Shown piece after piece: positions 1 through 6,942 of a stretch of DNA of 25,199 nucleotides. The stretch is from assembly GCA_964421005.1 (NCBI GenBank), contig CAYQUV010000008.1, forward strand, positions 1 through 25,199, read 5' to 3'. The notes under the pieces were generated by a model that was given only the letters and a program-made list of their open reading frames with translations, was not told the DNA's origin and did no database searches. Made by a program: the position numbers and the translations under genes. Position 1 is the stretch's first letter. Each line of letters starts with the position of its first letter. The stretch comes from CAYQUV01 sp964421005. GTDB lineage: Bacteria > Patescibacteriota > Minisyncoccia > Minisyncoccales > CG1-02-41-26.

Positions 1-811
1 CGACAATCGGGATTTCTCGGTCAACAATCGGCAGAATTACGGTTTTACCGATTAGGTTTTTATATCTTTTATCTTTTGGGTTAACAGCCACAGCAGTGTC
101 GCCCAGCATTGTTTCGGGCCTGGTGGTAGCCACAACAATAAATTTCTCATTTTTTGCTCTAGATTTCTTTTGTCTGCTATCTTTCTGTTTCAGAGGATAA
201 TTTATATACCAGAGTTTTCCCTCTGTTGTTTCATGTTCAAGCTCCAGGTCCGATAGACTGGTTTGGCATCTCGGGCACCAATTAATCGGCCTTTTGCCGG
301 AATAAATCAAACCTTTTTTCCAGTAATGTAGGAAAGCTTCTCTTACGGCTTTTTTGTAATCTTTATCCATGGTAAAAACAGTTCTTGACCAGTCACAGGA
401 AGCCCCTAGTTTTTTCAGTTGGTCTAGAATAATATTGCCGTATTTTTTCTTCCACTGCCAGATTTCTTTGATGAATTTTTCTCTGCCCAGAGAAAATCTT
501 GTTTTTCCTTCTTTTTTTAATTTTTTCTCAACTACGTTTTGGGTGGCAATTCCGGCATGGTCGGTTCCGGGAATCCACAAAGTTTTAAACCCTTCCATTC
601 TTTTTTTGCGAACCAAGATATCCTGAATTGCCGTGTTTAAAGCATGGCCCATATGGAGTTCTCCGGTGATATTCGGCGGTGGAAGCAGAAGAGTATAGGA
701 TTTTTTTGTTTTTGAAGGAAGTTTATCGGGATTGAAAAAACCCGATTTTTGCCAAAAGAGATAAATTTTATTTTCTACACTTTTTGGGTTGTATGCTTTT
801 GAAAGTTTCAT
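1..811 (-). CDS. valS: Valyl-tRNA synthetase, N-terminal part (cut by window edge)
   Basis: Charges tRNA-Val with valine in the cytoplasm; class I aminoacyl-tRNA synthetase. The reading frame starts at the ATG complementary to 809-811 and runs off the left edge, so only about 270 N-terminal residues are visible. They contain the class I HIGH signature as PPPNITGELHMGH (residues about 44-56), then WIPGTDHAGIATQ and the WCPRCQTSLSD segment of the early editing/zinc-like region, and TTRPETMLGDTAV of the editing domain. These strings separate ValRS from IleRS and LeuRS. The gene lies 15 nt downstream of tsaD on the same strand and is probably co-transcribed with it; I see no clear SD in that gap. 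The KMSKS loop and anticodon domain are outside the window. Confidence 0.96.
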   Translation of the reverse strand, partial: MKLSKAYNPKSVENKIYLFWQKSGFFNPDKLPSKTKKSYTLLLPPPNITGELHMGHALNTAIQDILVRKKRMEGFKTLWIPGTDHAGIATQNVVEKKLKKEGKTRFSLGREKFIKEIWQWKKKYGNIILDQLKKLGASCDWSRTVFTMDKDYKKAVREAFLHYWKKGLIYSGKRPINWCPRCQTSLSDLELEHETTEGKLWYINYPLKQKDSRQKKSRAKNEKFIVVATTRPETMLGDTAVAVNPKDKRYKNLIGKTVILPIVDREIPIV

Positions 812-826
812 GGTTTTGTGAAAATA

Positions 827-2056
827 TTAAATTTGTAAATTTGGCTTAGCTTTTATTTTCTGCCAATTTTTCTTTTTATCTCTGTTAAAATATCCCGCGA
901 TGGCGGTCATCAGGGCATTGTCGGTACATAAATCAGGGTCGGGAACAATTAGTTTGGTATGTGGAGCATCTTTTTTGATTTTTTCTTTGAATTGTTTTCT
1001 CAACTCTTTGTTACTAGCAACTCCTCCGCCTAGGATTATTGTTTCTGCTTTGTAATCTCTCAGAGCTTTGATTGTTTTTCTTAAAAGAGTATCAATTACT
1101 GCCTGTTGGATTTCTTTTGCCATTTCTCTGACATACTCTTTTGAACATCTCACTTTTTTAGGTCTTTTTTTAAAATCGTAAAGGACAGCTGTTTTTAAGC
1201 CGGAAAAAGAAAAATCATAATCCTGGGAATTAATCATTGGTCTCGGCAATTTAATTTTAAATTTTTGTGAGAGTTGGGATTTATTCTTTTTGCTTTCAAG
1301 AATTTTTTCTGCCTCTTTGGCAATAGCCGGGCCGCCTGGATAAGGGAGTCCTAAAATTCTTGCTGTTTTGTCAAAACATTCTCCGGCAGCGTCATCTCTA
1401 GTTTCTCCGATTATCTTATATCTGAAGCGACTTACCGATGTATCTTGCTTTCCCGGTTTTCTTTTTATTAAAATCAATTGAGTGTGTCCTCCTGAAACGA
1501 TTAAACAGAGAGCGGGCAATTTAATCTCTTTTGAATTTTTATTAATGAAGTTAACCAGTATATGAGCTTCAATGTGATTGACCGGGACGATTGGCAGTTT
1601 CCAGGAATAAGATAAAGCCCGGGCAAAGTTTACTCCCTGCCATAAACAAGGGTCCAAACCTGGTCCGACTGTCACCGCTATCAGATCTATTTTCGGTTTT
1701 TGATAATTTTTTAGAAATATCTTTAATTTTTTAAAAAGAACTTCTTCTGAAGATAAAATCTTTCTTAAATCTTTCTCTTTTCTTGAAATAAATTCCCTTG
1801 AAATAATTTTTTTGTCGGAGTTTGAAGGTTTATATTTTTTAAGTTCTCCAGCATTCTTTAACCCTTTTTTTAGGATAGGCACTAAATTTTTCTGATGTTC
1901 TCTCTTGGCTAAAAATGGGTATACTCCGCCGTATTTTCGGTGAATTTTTACTTGGGAGGAAACAATATTGCTCAGAGTTCTAAATTTCCTATTTTTGATT
2001 TCCAATATAGCGCAGCAGGTGTCGTCACAAGAAGTATCAATAGCTAAGATTTTCAT
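827..2056 (-). CDS. tsaD: tRNA N6-threonylcarbamoyltransferase TsaD, with an extra insertion
   Basis: Transfers threonylcarbamoyl from threonylcarbamoyl-AMP to A37 of ANN-decoding tRNAs (t6A synthesis), working with TsaB and TsaE in bacteria. It has 409 residues, against about 340 for E. coli TsaD. Visible motifs: N-terminal MKILAIDTSCDDT, metal-binding HIEAH (161-165), SGGHTQL, DDAAGECFDKTA, LPYPGGP, DFSFSGLKTAV, ILGGGVASN and CTDNALMTA. The extra length is a Lys/Glu-rich stretch at about residues 71-122, just before the IDLIAVTVGPGL strand, where canonical TsaD has only a short loop. All catalytic and nucleotide-binding motifs are kept, so I expect activity. The ATG lies 12 nt downstream of a good -10 box and has no SD, suggesting a very short or absent leader. 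It precedes valS. Confidence 0.96.
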   Translation of the reverse strand: MKILAIDTSCDDTCCAILEIKNRKFRTLSNIVSSQVKIHRKYGGVYPFLAKREHQKNLVPILKKGLKNAGELKKYKPSNSDKKIISREFISRKEKDLRKILSSEEVLFKKLKIFLKNYQKPKIDLIAVTVGPGLDPCLWQGVNFARALSYSWKLPIVPVNHIEAHILVNFINKNSKEIKLPALCLIVSGGHTQLILIKRKPGKQDTSVSRFRYKIIGETRDDAAGECFDKTARILGLPYPGGPAIAKEAEKILESKKNKSQLSQKFKIKLPRPMINSQDYDFSFSGLKTAVLYDFKKRPKKVRCSKEYVREMAKEIQQAVIDTLLRKTIKALRDYKAETIILGGGVASNKELRKQFKEKIKKDAPHTKLIVPDPDLCTDNALMTAIAGYFNRDKKKNWQKIKAKPNLQI

Positions 2057-2068
2057 AGGTTATTTTAA

Positions 2069-2097
2069 ATTTTATATTAAATCTTGTATTTTTTCAA
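2069..2097 (-). promoter_or_regulatory. Sigma-70-type promoter for tsaD
   Basis: On the minus strand a -35 TTGAAA (2097-2092) is followed after 17 nt by a -10 TAAAAT (2074-2069). The predicted start is about 2062, only a few bases from the tsaD ATG at 2056. It interleaves with the plus-strand tRNA promoter. Confidence 0.5.
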
Positions 2098-2112
2098 ATT
2101 TCCTGCTACAAT
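2084..2112 (+). promoter_or_regulatory. Sigma-70-type promoter for tRNA-Glu
   Basis: A -35 TTGTAT (2084-2089) and -10 TACAAT (2107-2112) are separated by 17 nt. Transcription would begin near 2119, about 40 nt before the mature tRNA 5' end. Confidence 0.5.
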
Positions 2113-2160
2113 AACAGGGTTTTAGGGTTAGAGGAAAATTAAGTTAGGTAATAAAAAAGG

Positions 2161-2233
2161 GGCCCCATCGTCTAATGGTTCAGGACACGACTCCTTCAAA
2201 GTCGAAATAGGGGTTCGATTCCCCTTGGGGCCG
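2161..2233 (+). tRNA. tRNA-Glu (anticodon UUC), with unusual C33
   Basis: A full cloverleaf can be folded by hand. The acceptor stem is GGCCCCA (2161-2167) with TGGGGCC (2226-2232), discriminator G2233. The D-stem is GTCT/GGAC (2170-2173, 2183-2186). The anticodon stem is CGACT/AGTCG (2188-2192, 2200-2204), and the T-stem is AGGGG/CCCCT with loop TTCGATT. The seven-base anticodon loop (2193-2199) is CCTTCAA, which puts TTC at positions 34-36 and therefore specifies glutamate. Position 33, almost always U, is C here (2194). The acceptor start resembles bacterial tRNA-Glu. No CCA end is encoded, so it would be added after transcription. Confidence 0.93.
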
Positions 2234-2240
2234 CTATTTC

Positions 2241-2273
2241 AAAAATACAGGAATTTTGCTCCTGTATTTTTTT
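2241..2273. terminator. Intrinsic terminator between tRNA-Glu and the convergent glycosyltransferase gene
   Basis: A perfect 12-bp inverted repeat, AAAAATACAGGA (2241-2252) with TCCTGTATTTTT (2260-2271), has a 7-nt loop and T runs on the plus strand; the minus strand also ends in T5. It can serve both the tRNA and the glycosyltransferase gene that ends at 2306. Confidence 0.85.
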
Positions 2274-2305
2274 AGAGTTTTCTATACTAATTTCTTGGTC
2301 GTTTT

Positions 2306-3733
2306 TTAGCGAGGTTTTTTTACTACTATAAACTCTTTGATTTTAAGAGAGTATAAAGCCCCTAGTGCTTCAAAAAGACCCAAAAAGGGAATGAGAACAG
2401 GCAGGGAAATGATATAACAAAACCTCTTCTTTATGTTTTTTTCTTCCCGTAAGTTTACCAGAAGCCCTGTTAGATATAAATAAACAACAAAAGAATAACA
2501 GAGAGAAGACAGGATAACAAAAGGATAAGATATTACTCCCGGGTAAAAGAAATGATAATTCAAAGAAAAAAGCAAAACGGAAAGAGAGTAGACAAAGATT
2601 ATATTACCAAAAATTCCTACTCCCCAAGGAACTAACCTTAACAGGATTGGAACTCTTGATTTCCAAGGAATTCTTCCCAGTATCTGGCGCATTCCCTTAA
2701 ACCATCTGGCTCTTTGTTTGATTAAATCCTTTATTGAAGAAGGGGAGGCACAGCGGACAATTCCGTTCAGAAAACAGCTCTTCCCCGGATATCTTTTTGC
2801 AAACTCAATAGCGAAGGTGGCATCTTCAACCAGGTTTTCACCGAAGTCCCAGCCAATTTCGTTTTCTATATCTTCTCTGATTAAGAGGTGCTCTCCGTGT
2901 AGACCTATCAGAGGGCTTTTTAGAGTGCCGGTGAAAAATCTAAAACAGCCAAGGTCATTTCCTGTTCTGACTGAATCGCATAAGGTGGTTAAGAAATTTT
3001 CTGAAAGATTATTGGGAAAAGTTAAAATTCCTTGACCTAAGTAAACTCCCTTTTCTGCTGCTTCGGCAACCGAGGCTATTGTATTCTCGCTGACCGACGA
3101 GTCATCATCAAGATGGTAAATATAAGTGTTTTTATCCCGGCTCCCCCTTGATTCTAAAGCGTATTGGTGAGCTCTGGCTTTATATTTTGTTTTATTTTTA
3201 GTCTGATAATCTTTAGGGACTATTAAAAAATTGATTTTTTCTACTTTCTCCCATTTTTTATAAAGTTCCCCTAATCCTTCAGCCATTTCTTCTGCTACCA
3301 AATCAATTCTCCAATTTTTGAAAAATTTTGGCGCTTCTCTCAAAACACTTTCTACTGTCCGATTGAGAGCCGGCAGGGTATTGCGTCTTCCAATAGTTGG
3401 GATCTGTACAATTATTTTTTTCGAGGTCGGTTTACTGCCTGCCAATTTTAAATTTCCTTTTAAAAATCCCAGGAGTTCAAACACCAGAGCAGGCAAATAA
3501 AGAAAGCACCACATAAAAGTTAAAAACATTCCAAAGATAGAGGGGTTTGGGTTGGAGTTCCAGAGAACTATAAGAGTAACAGGAATGAAAATTAATGGAA
3601 AAAGCCAAAATCTTATTTTAATTGTTTCACTTTTATCATCCACAGAGTTTATGTTGGTAAAGTATTGTTTAATATAACATTGAATAGAGGAGAAAAGCAA
3701 CAGGAAAATAAGAAAAAACAATAAAGGAGGCAA
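2306..3733 (-). CDS. Membrane glycosyltransferase family 2, Egghead-like
   Basis: A 475-residue polytopic membrane glycosyltransferase. There are about three hydrophobic segments at the N-terminus (1-17, 44-59, 66-92). A cytoplasmic GT-A domain follows with IVQIPTIGRRN (108-118), the DxD-type LDDDSS (208-213), ED at 303-304 and QRARW (340-344, the QxxRW signature of processive GT2 enzymes). Further hydrophobic segments run from about 360 to 460. The order and the IPT..R start resemble the Egghead/Bre-3 type beta-1,4-mannosyltransferase-like GT2 group, but sugar and acceptor cannot be told from sequence. The start is a TTG (3733-3731) preceded by GGAGG with 8-nt spacing; no ATG occurs before residue 69, which would remove two membrane segments. 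It lies 35 nt downstream of recG, and the start lies in a hairpin. Confidence 0.82.
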   Translation of the reverse strand: MPPLLFFLIFLLLFSSIQCYIKQYFTNINSVDDKSETIKIRFWLFPLIFIPVTLIVLWNSNPNPSIFGMFLTFMWCFLYLPALVFELLGFLKGNLKLAGSKPTSKKIIVQIPTIGRRNTLPALNRTVESVLREAPKFFKNWRIDLVAEEMAEGLGELYKKWEKVEKINFLIVPKDYQTKNKTKYKARAHQYALESRGSRDKNTYIYHLDDDSSVSENTIASVAEAAEKGVYLGQGILTFPNNLSENFLTTLCDSVRTGNDLGCFRFFTGTLKSPLIGLHGEHLLIREDIENEIGWDFGENLVEDATFAIEFAKRYPGKSCFLNGIVRCASPSSIKDLIKQRARWFKGMRQILGRIPWKSRVPILLRLVPWGVGIFGNIIFVYSLSVLLFSLNYHFFYPGVISYPFVILSSLCYSFVVYLYLTGLLVNLREEKNIKKRFCYIISLPVLIPFLGLFEALGALYSLKIKEFIVVKKPR

Positions 3734-3746
3734 TTTGAATGCCTCC
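3726..3746 (-). promoter_or_regulatory. Hairpin over the RBS and TTG start of the glycosyltransferase, with a U-rich tail
   Basis: On the minus strand GGAGGCA (3746-3740) pairs perfectly with TGCCTCC (3732-3726) across a 7-nt loop. The left arm is the Shine-Dalgarno; the right arm covers most of the TTG start codon and the next two codons. The transcript then runs into TTTATTGTTTTTTCTT. It could be an intrinsic terminator or attenuator after recG, or a lid on translation initiation. Confidence 0.5.
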
Positions 3747-3768
3747 CTCTTTTTCAGACAAGAATTAC

Positions 3769-5925
3769 TTATTCTAAATGAATTTTACTTCTGAATTTTT
3801 TTAACCTTTCTCTTAAAAGAGGGTATTTTTTTAATTCCGGGTCTTTGTTTAATATTCCTTTTGCCGATTCTCTAACTTTTTCTACCAAAGACAGGTTTTT
3901 CAGATTTTCCATAGCCAGGTCGGGTATTCCCCACTGCCGGATCCCGTAAAATGTTCCCGGTCCCCGAATTTCCAAATCTTTTTCCGAGAGTTCAAAGCCA
4001 TCTTTTGTTCCAACAAGAGCTTTTAATCTTTGATGTGTTTTTTTAGCGGGAGAGTCGGTGAATAAAAAACAGTAGGATTGTAAGTCAGATCTTCCAACTC
4101 TTCCCCGAAATTGGTGTAATTGGGAGAGCCCGAATCTTTCTGCCCCTTCTATCATCATTATGGTTGCTTTGGGAATATCAATACCAACCTCAACCACCGA
4201 GGTTGAGACTAAGATATCAATTTTTTTCTCTTTGAAATTCTTCATTATCTTTTCTTTTTCTCTTGTTTTCATTTTTCCGTGCAGCATTGCCACTTTCAGT
4301 TCCGGGAAAATTTTCTTTGAAAGTTTTTCATATTCTTCTTTGACTGCCCTCACGTTATCCCAGGTTAAAATTTCTTTACTTTTATTCTCCGTTGTCTGGT
4401 TTTTATTTCCTCCTTCAATTCTGGGGCAGATAACAAAAGCCTGTTCTCCATTTTTGACTCTCTTTCTGATGAAATCATAAGCTTCTTTCCTTTTTTCGGG
4501 CGGTATTATTCTGGTGATTATTTTTTTTCTGCCCTTTGGCATCTCGTCCAGAATTGATAAGTCCAGGTCTCCGTAAATCGTCAGAGCTAAACTTCGTGGA
4601 ATTGGAGTTGCTGTCATCGAAAGAAGATGGGGGATAAGGATTTTTTCTTTTGGAATTTTTGGATTTTGGACGAGTCTTGCTCTTTGTTCTACCCCGAAAC
4701 GGTGTTGCTCATCAATAATACAGAGGGCTAAATTTTTAAATTTGACTTTATCTTGAATCAAAGTATGGGTGCCTATTAAAACATCTATTTCTCCCTTTCT
4801 CGTTTTTTCCAGAAGTTTGTTTCTTGAGATTTCCAGAATTTCATTTTCTAATTTTTGAGAAACAATTTTGTCCTCTTTGCCGGTCAGAAGGGCAATTCTT
4901 ATCTTGTAAGGTTTTAAAAGTTTTGAAACTTCTCTGAAATGTTGTTTGGCTAAAATTTCGGTTGGAGCCATAAAAGCTGCCTGCCAGCCCTGGGCGGTTG
5001 TATTTAAGATAGCAATTACCGCAACTATTGTTTTGCCCGAACCGACATCCCCTTGGAGTAATCGTGACATTGGCCTTGGTTTTTCTAGGTCTTTTAAAAT
5101 TTGCCAGGCACATTTCCTCTGAGCATTTGTTAAATAAAAAGGCAATGAATCAACAAATTTTTTCACTATGTTGAGTTTCAGAGGCAAAGCAGGCGCTTTT
5201 TTCCTGTTCAATTTCAATCTTTCTTTCAAGACGGAGAGTTCAATTAAAAAAAGTTCTTCGAAAGAAAATCTTTCTTTTGCTTTTCTTGCCGTTTCCATTG
5301 AATCGGGGAAATGAATCTGCCAGATTGCCTCGCTTCTTGTCATAAGTTTGTGTTTTTTAATGAGCTCTTGGGGTAATATCTCTTTAATTTCGTTCTTGAA
5401 TTTTTCAAGAACTGGTTTTATCACCCATCTTAACCATCTTGAAGAGAGTCCCTCTGTTTCCGGATAGCGGGGGATTATTCTTCCGGTGTGAATTAAACTC
5501 TCTTTCTCCTGGTTTTGAGTTTTCACTTTTTCGTAAGCCGGGCTGGAAATGTAGAACTCATTTTTTCCTAAATTTACTTTTCCGGCAAGACAAACCTTAT
5601 CGTTCTTTTTGAGAGTATTTGTTAAATAGGGCTGGTTAAACCATATTGCCTTTATAGCCCCGCTTTTGTCTTCAATTATTGCCTGGGTCAAAATCATCTT
5701 TTTTTTCCAAGTTCTTGAATTTTTAATTTCCCGGATTTTTCCAAGGATACAATTTTGAGCGTTTATTTTTACTTCGGAGATACTCTTTATATTTGAAAAA
5801 TCATCATAGCGGTGAGGGAAGTGAAAAATAATATCTTCAACTTTCTTTAGCCCTATTCTTTTGAGCCTTGTCTGGAATTTTGGTCCGATTCCCGGTATTT
5901 TTTCTAAAGGAGTATCCAAATTCAT
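3769..5925 (-). CDS. recG: ATP-dependent DNA helicase RecG
   Basis: A superfamily 2 double-strand DNA translocase that reverses stalled forks and processes Holliday junctions. It has 718 residues (E. coli RecG has 693). An N-terminal HhH-like PGIGPKFQTRLKRIGL (11-26) leads into the wedge/OB domain. The helicase core follows: Walker A GDVGSGKT (292-299), MAPTEILAKQH, GTHTLIQ, Walker B DEQHRFG (405-411, RecG-type), motif III MTATPIPR (437-444), VSTSVVEVGIDIP, and QLHQFRGRVGRSD (motif VI). The stretch after LLTGKEDK is somewhat longer than usual. All ATPase motifs are intact. The ATG at 5925 follows AAAGG at short spacing and a strong promoter 30 nt upstream. The gene is first of a minus-strand unit with the GT2 gene. 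Confidence 0.97.
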   Translation of the reverse strand: MNLDTPLEKIPGIGPKFQTRLKRIGLKKVEDIIFHFPHRYDDFSNIKSISEVKINAQNCILGKIREIKNSRTWKKKMILTQAIIEDKSGAIKAIWFNQPYLTNTLKKNDKVCLAGKVNLGKNEFYISSPAYEKVKTQNQEKESLIHTGRIIPRYPETEGLSSRWLRWVIKPVLEKFKNEIKEILPQELIKKHKLMTRSEAIWQIHFPDSMETARKAKERFSFEELFLIELSVLKERLKLNRKKAPALPLKLNIVKKFVDSLPFYLTNAQRKCAWQILKDLEKPRPMSRLLQGDVGSGKTIVAVIAILNTTAQGWQAAFMAPTEILAKQHFREVSKLLKPYKIRIALLTGKEDKIVSQKLENEILEISRNKLLEKTRKGEIDVLIGTHTLIQDKVKFKNLALCIIDEQHRFGVEQRARLVQNPKIPKEKILIPHLLSMTATPIPRSLALTIYGDLDLSILDEMPKGRKKIITRIIPPEKRKEAYDFIRKRVKNGEQAFVICPRIEGGNKNQTTENKSKEILTWDNVRAVKEEYEKLSKKIFPELKVAMLHGKMKTREKEKIMKNFKEKKIDILVSTSVVEVGIDIPKATIMMIEGAERFGLSQLHQFRGRVGRSDLQSYCFLFTDSPAKKTHQRLKALVGTKDGFELSEKDLEIRGPGTFYGIRQWGIPDLAMENLKNLSLVEKVRESAKGILNKDPELKKYPLLRERLKKFRSKIHLE

Positions 5926-5954
5926 AGGCCTTTTGGAGGTTATTTACCTTAAAG

Positions 5955-5983
5955 ATTATATTCTAAAACAGGGCTAAAATCAA
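5955..5983 (-). promoter_or_regulatory. Sigma-70-type promoter for recG
   Basis: On the minus strand TTGATT (5983-5978) and a perfect TATAAT (5960-5955) are separated by 17 nt. The predicted leader before the recG ATG is about 20-25 nt. Confidence 0.65.
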
Positions 5984-6080
5984 ATATAAAACAGATATTA
6001 AATACGGGGTTTGGATCAAAATCTTTCTTTTTATTTTGTTGACGTTGTGTTATATTTAAAAAAGATAACCAAAAGTCGAA

Positions 6081-6110
6081 CTGACAATCAATAAAAGTAA
6101 ATTTTATAAT
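6081..6110 (+). promoter_or_regulatory. Promoter for the EF-Tu-domain-2-like gene, giving a leaderless mRNA
   Basis: CTGACA (6081-6086), 18 nt, then a perfect TATAAT (6105-6110). The ATG at 6119 is only 8 nt beyond the -10 box, at the expected transcription start, and no SD is present. Confidence 0.6.
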
Positions 6111-6118
6111 TAAAACTT

Positions 6119-6382
6119 ATGAAAGACTCTGAAGAGGGAAAGCTTATTGGTCGTATCAGCCATTATTTTGATAAAATCGGAGTGGCGGTGATTGATTTGG
6201 ATTCGCCTTTGAAGAAAGGGGATACCATTCGTATCGAGGGAGGAGAGTCAACCGATTTCACCCAGACGGTTGAATCAATGGAAGTTGAGCATCAGAAAAT
6301 TGAGAAAGCCAAAAAAGGAGATTCGGTCGGCTTGAAAGTTAAAGAAAAAGTTAGAGAAGGGTACAAAGTTTATAAGTTATAA
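6119..6382 (+). CDS. Small EF-Tu domain-2-like (translation factor beta-barrel) protein
   Basis: An 87-residue single-domain protein. The sequence IGRISHYFDKIGVAVIDLD followed by LKKGDTIRIEGG, the pair MEVEHQKIEKAKKGDSVGLKV and the closing VREGYKVYKL follow the domain-2 beta-barrel of translational GTPases (EF-Tu, IF2), without any GTPase domain. Such stand-alone proteins are usually annotated as translation elongation factor-like, and a related module occurs at the C-terminus of U32 peptidases. The function is not established; binding to RNA or the ribosome is only an inference. There is no SD before the ATG, which sits at the predicted transcription start. It is divergent from recG and 86 nt upstream of the mgtC-like start. 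Confidence 0.75.
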   Translation: MKDSEEGKLIGRISHYFDKIGVAVIDLDSPLKKGDTIRIEGGESTDFTQTVESMEVEHQKIEKAKKGDSVGLKVKEKVREGYKVYKL

Positions 6383-6468
6383 TCCAGATCCGGGGAATAA
6401 AATCTAATTTTGATATACATTAAAGATTGTTTGGCGTATCTCCGGAATTATATTTCAGGACTATATTT

Positions 6469-6942
6469 ATGATTTTTAATATTGCTCAAATTGTGCCATT
6501 TTTACAACTTGTAACTGCTGCTATTCTTGGAGGATTGATTGGTTTAGAAAGAGAATATAAAAAAAGAGAGGCGGGATTGAAAACTTTTTCTTTAGTTTCG
6601 CTGGGTTCTTGCCTCTTTACCGTCCTTTCAATTTATTTAACTTCTTCCAATTCCCAGTTTTCCTCTTTTGTTCAAATTGACCCGGGCAGGATAATTCAGG
6701 CGGTAGCTATAGGAATTGGTTTTATTGGTTCCGGTTTGATTATTTATCACAAATTTCAGGTTGAGGGCTTGACCACCGCTGCTGCTTTGTGGTCGGCGGC
6801 GGCTATTGGTATTGGAGTGGGATTGAAATTGTACTTTTTGGCAGCTTTCGCTACTCTGTTGACCATTTTGATTCTGGCCGGATTTAGATTGATAGAAGAA
6901 AAATTCTTTGGCAAAAATCAGGAGGGAGATTATGAAGGGTAA
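6469..6942 (+). CDS. MgtC/SapB family membrane protein
   Basis: A 157-residue inner-membrane protein with about four to five hydrophobic helices. Family marks are GGLIGLEREYKKREAGLKT (Arg/Glu-rich turn after the first helix), SLGSCLFTVLS, and GLTTAAALWSAAAIGIGVGL, the usual MgtC glycine/alanine helix with GLTTAA..W. The C-terminal cytoplasmic ACT-like domain of Salmonella MgtC is absent. MgtC proteins are linked to magnesium homeostasis and, in pathogens, to inhibition of the F-type ATPase; the role here is unknown. A TTG at 6427 would extend the frame by 14 residues, but the ATG at 6469 has AGGA (6457-6460) at 8-nt spacing and begins at the first helix, so I chose it. The gene overlaps the next one by 11 nt. 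Confidence 0.88.
   Translation: MIFNIAQIVPFLQLVTAAILGGLIGLEREYKKREAGLKTFSLVSLGSCLFTVLSIYLTSSNSQFSSFVQIDPGRIIQAVAIGIGFIGSGLIIYHKFQVEGLTTAAALWSAAAIGIGVGLKLYFLAAFATLLTILILAGFRLIEEKFFGKNQEGDYEG

Noticed and set aside
2718..3035. Plus-strand open frame of 105 codons inside the glycosyltransferase gene
   Set aside because: It is a shadow of a well-supported minus-strand gene with GT2 motifs; no SD and no recognisable domain.
4160..4480. Plus-strand open frame opposite recG
   Set aside because: Lies wholly within recG motif-bearing sequence; composition is that of a complementary-strand shadow.
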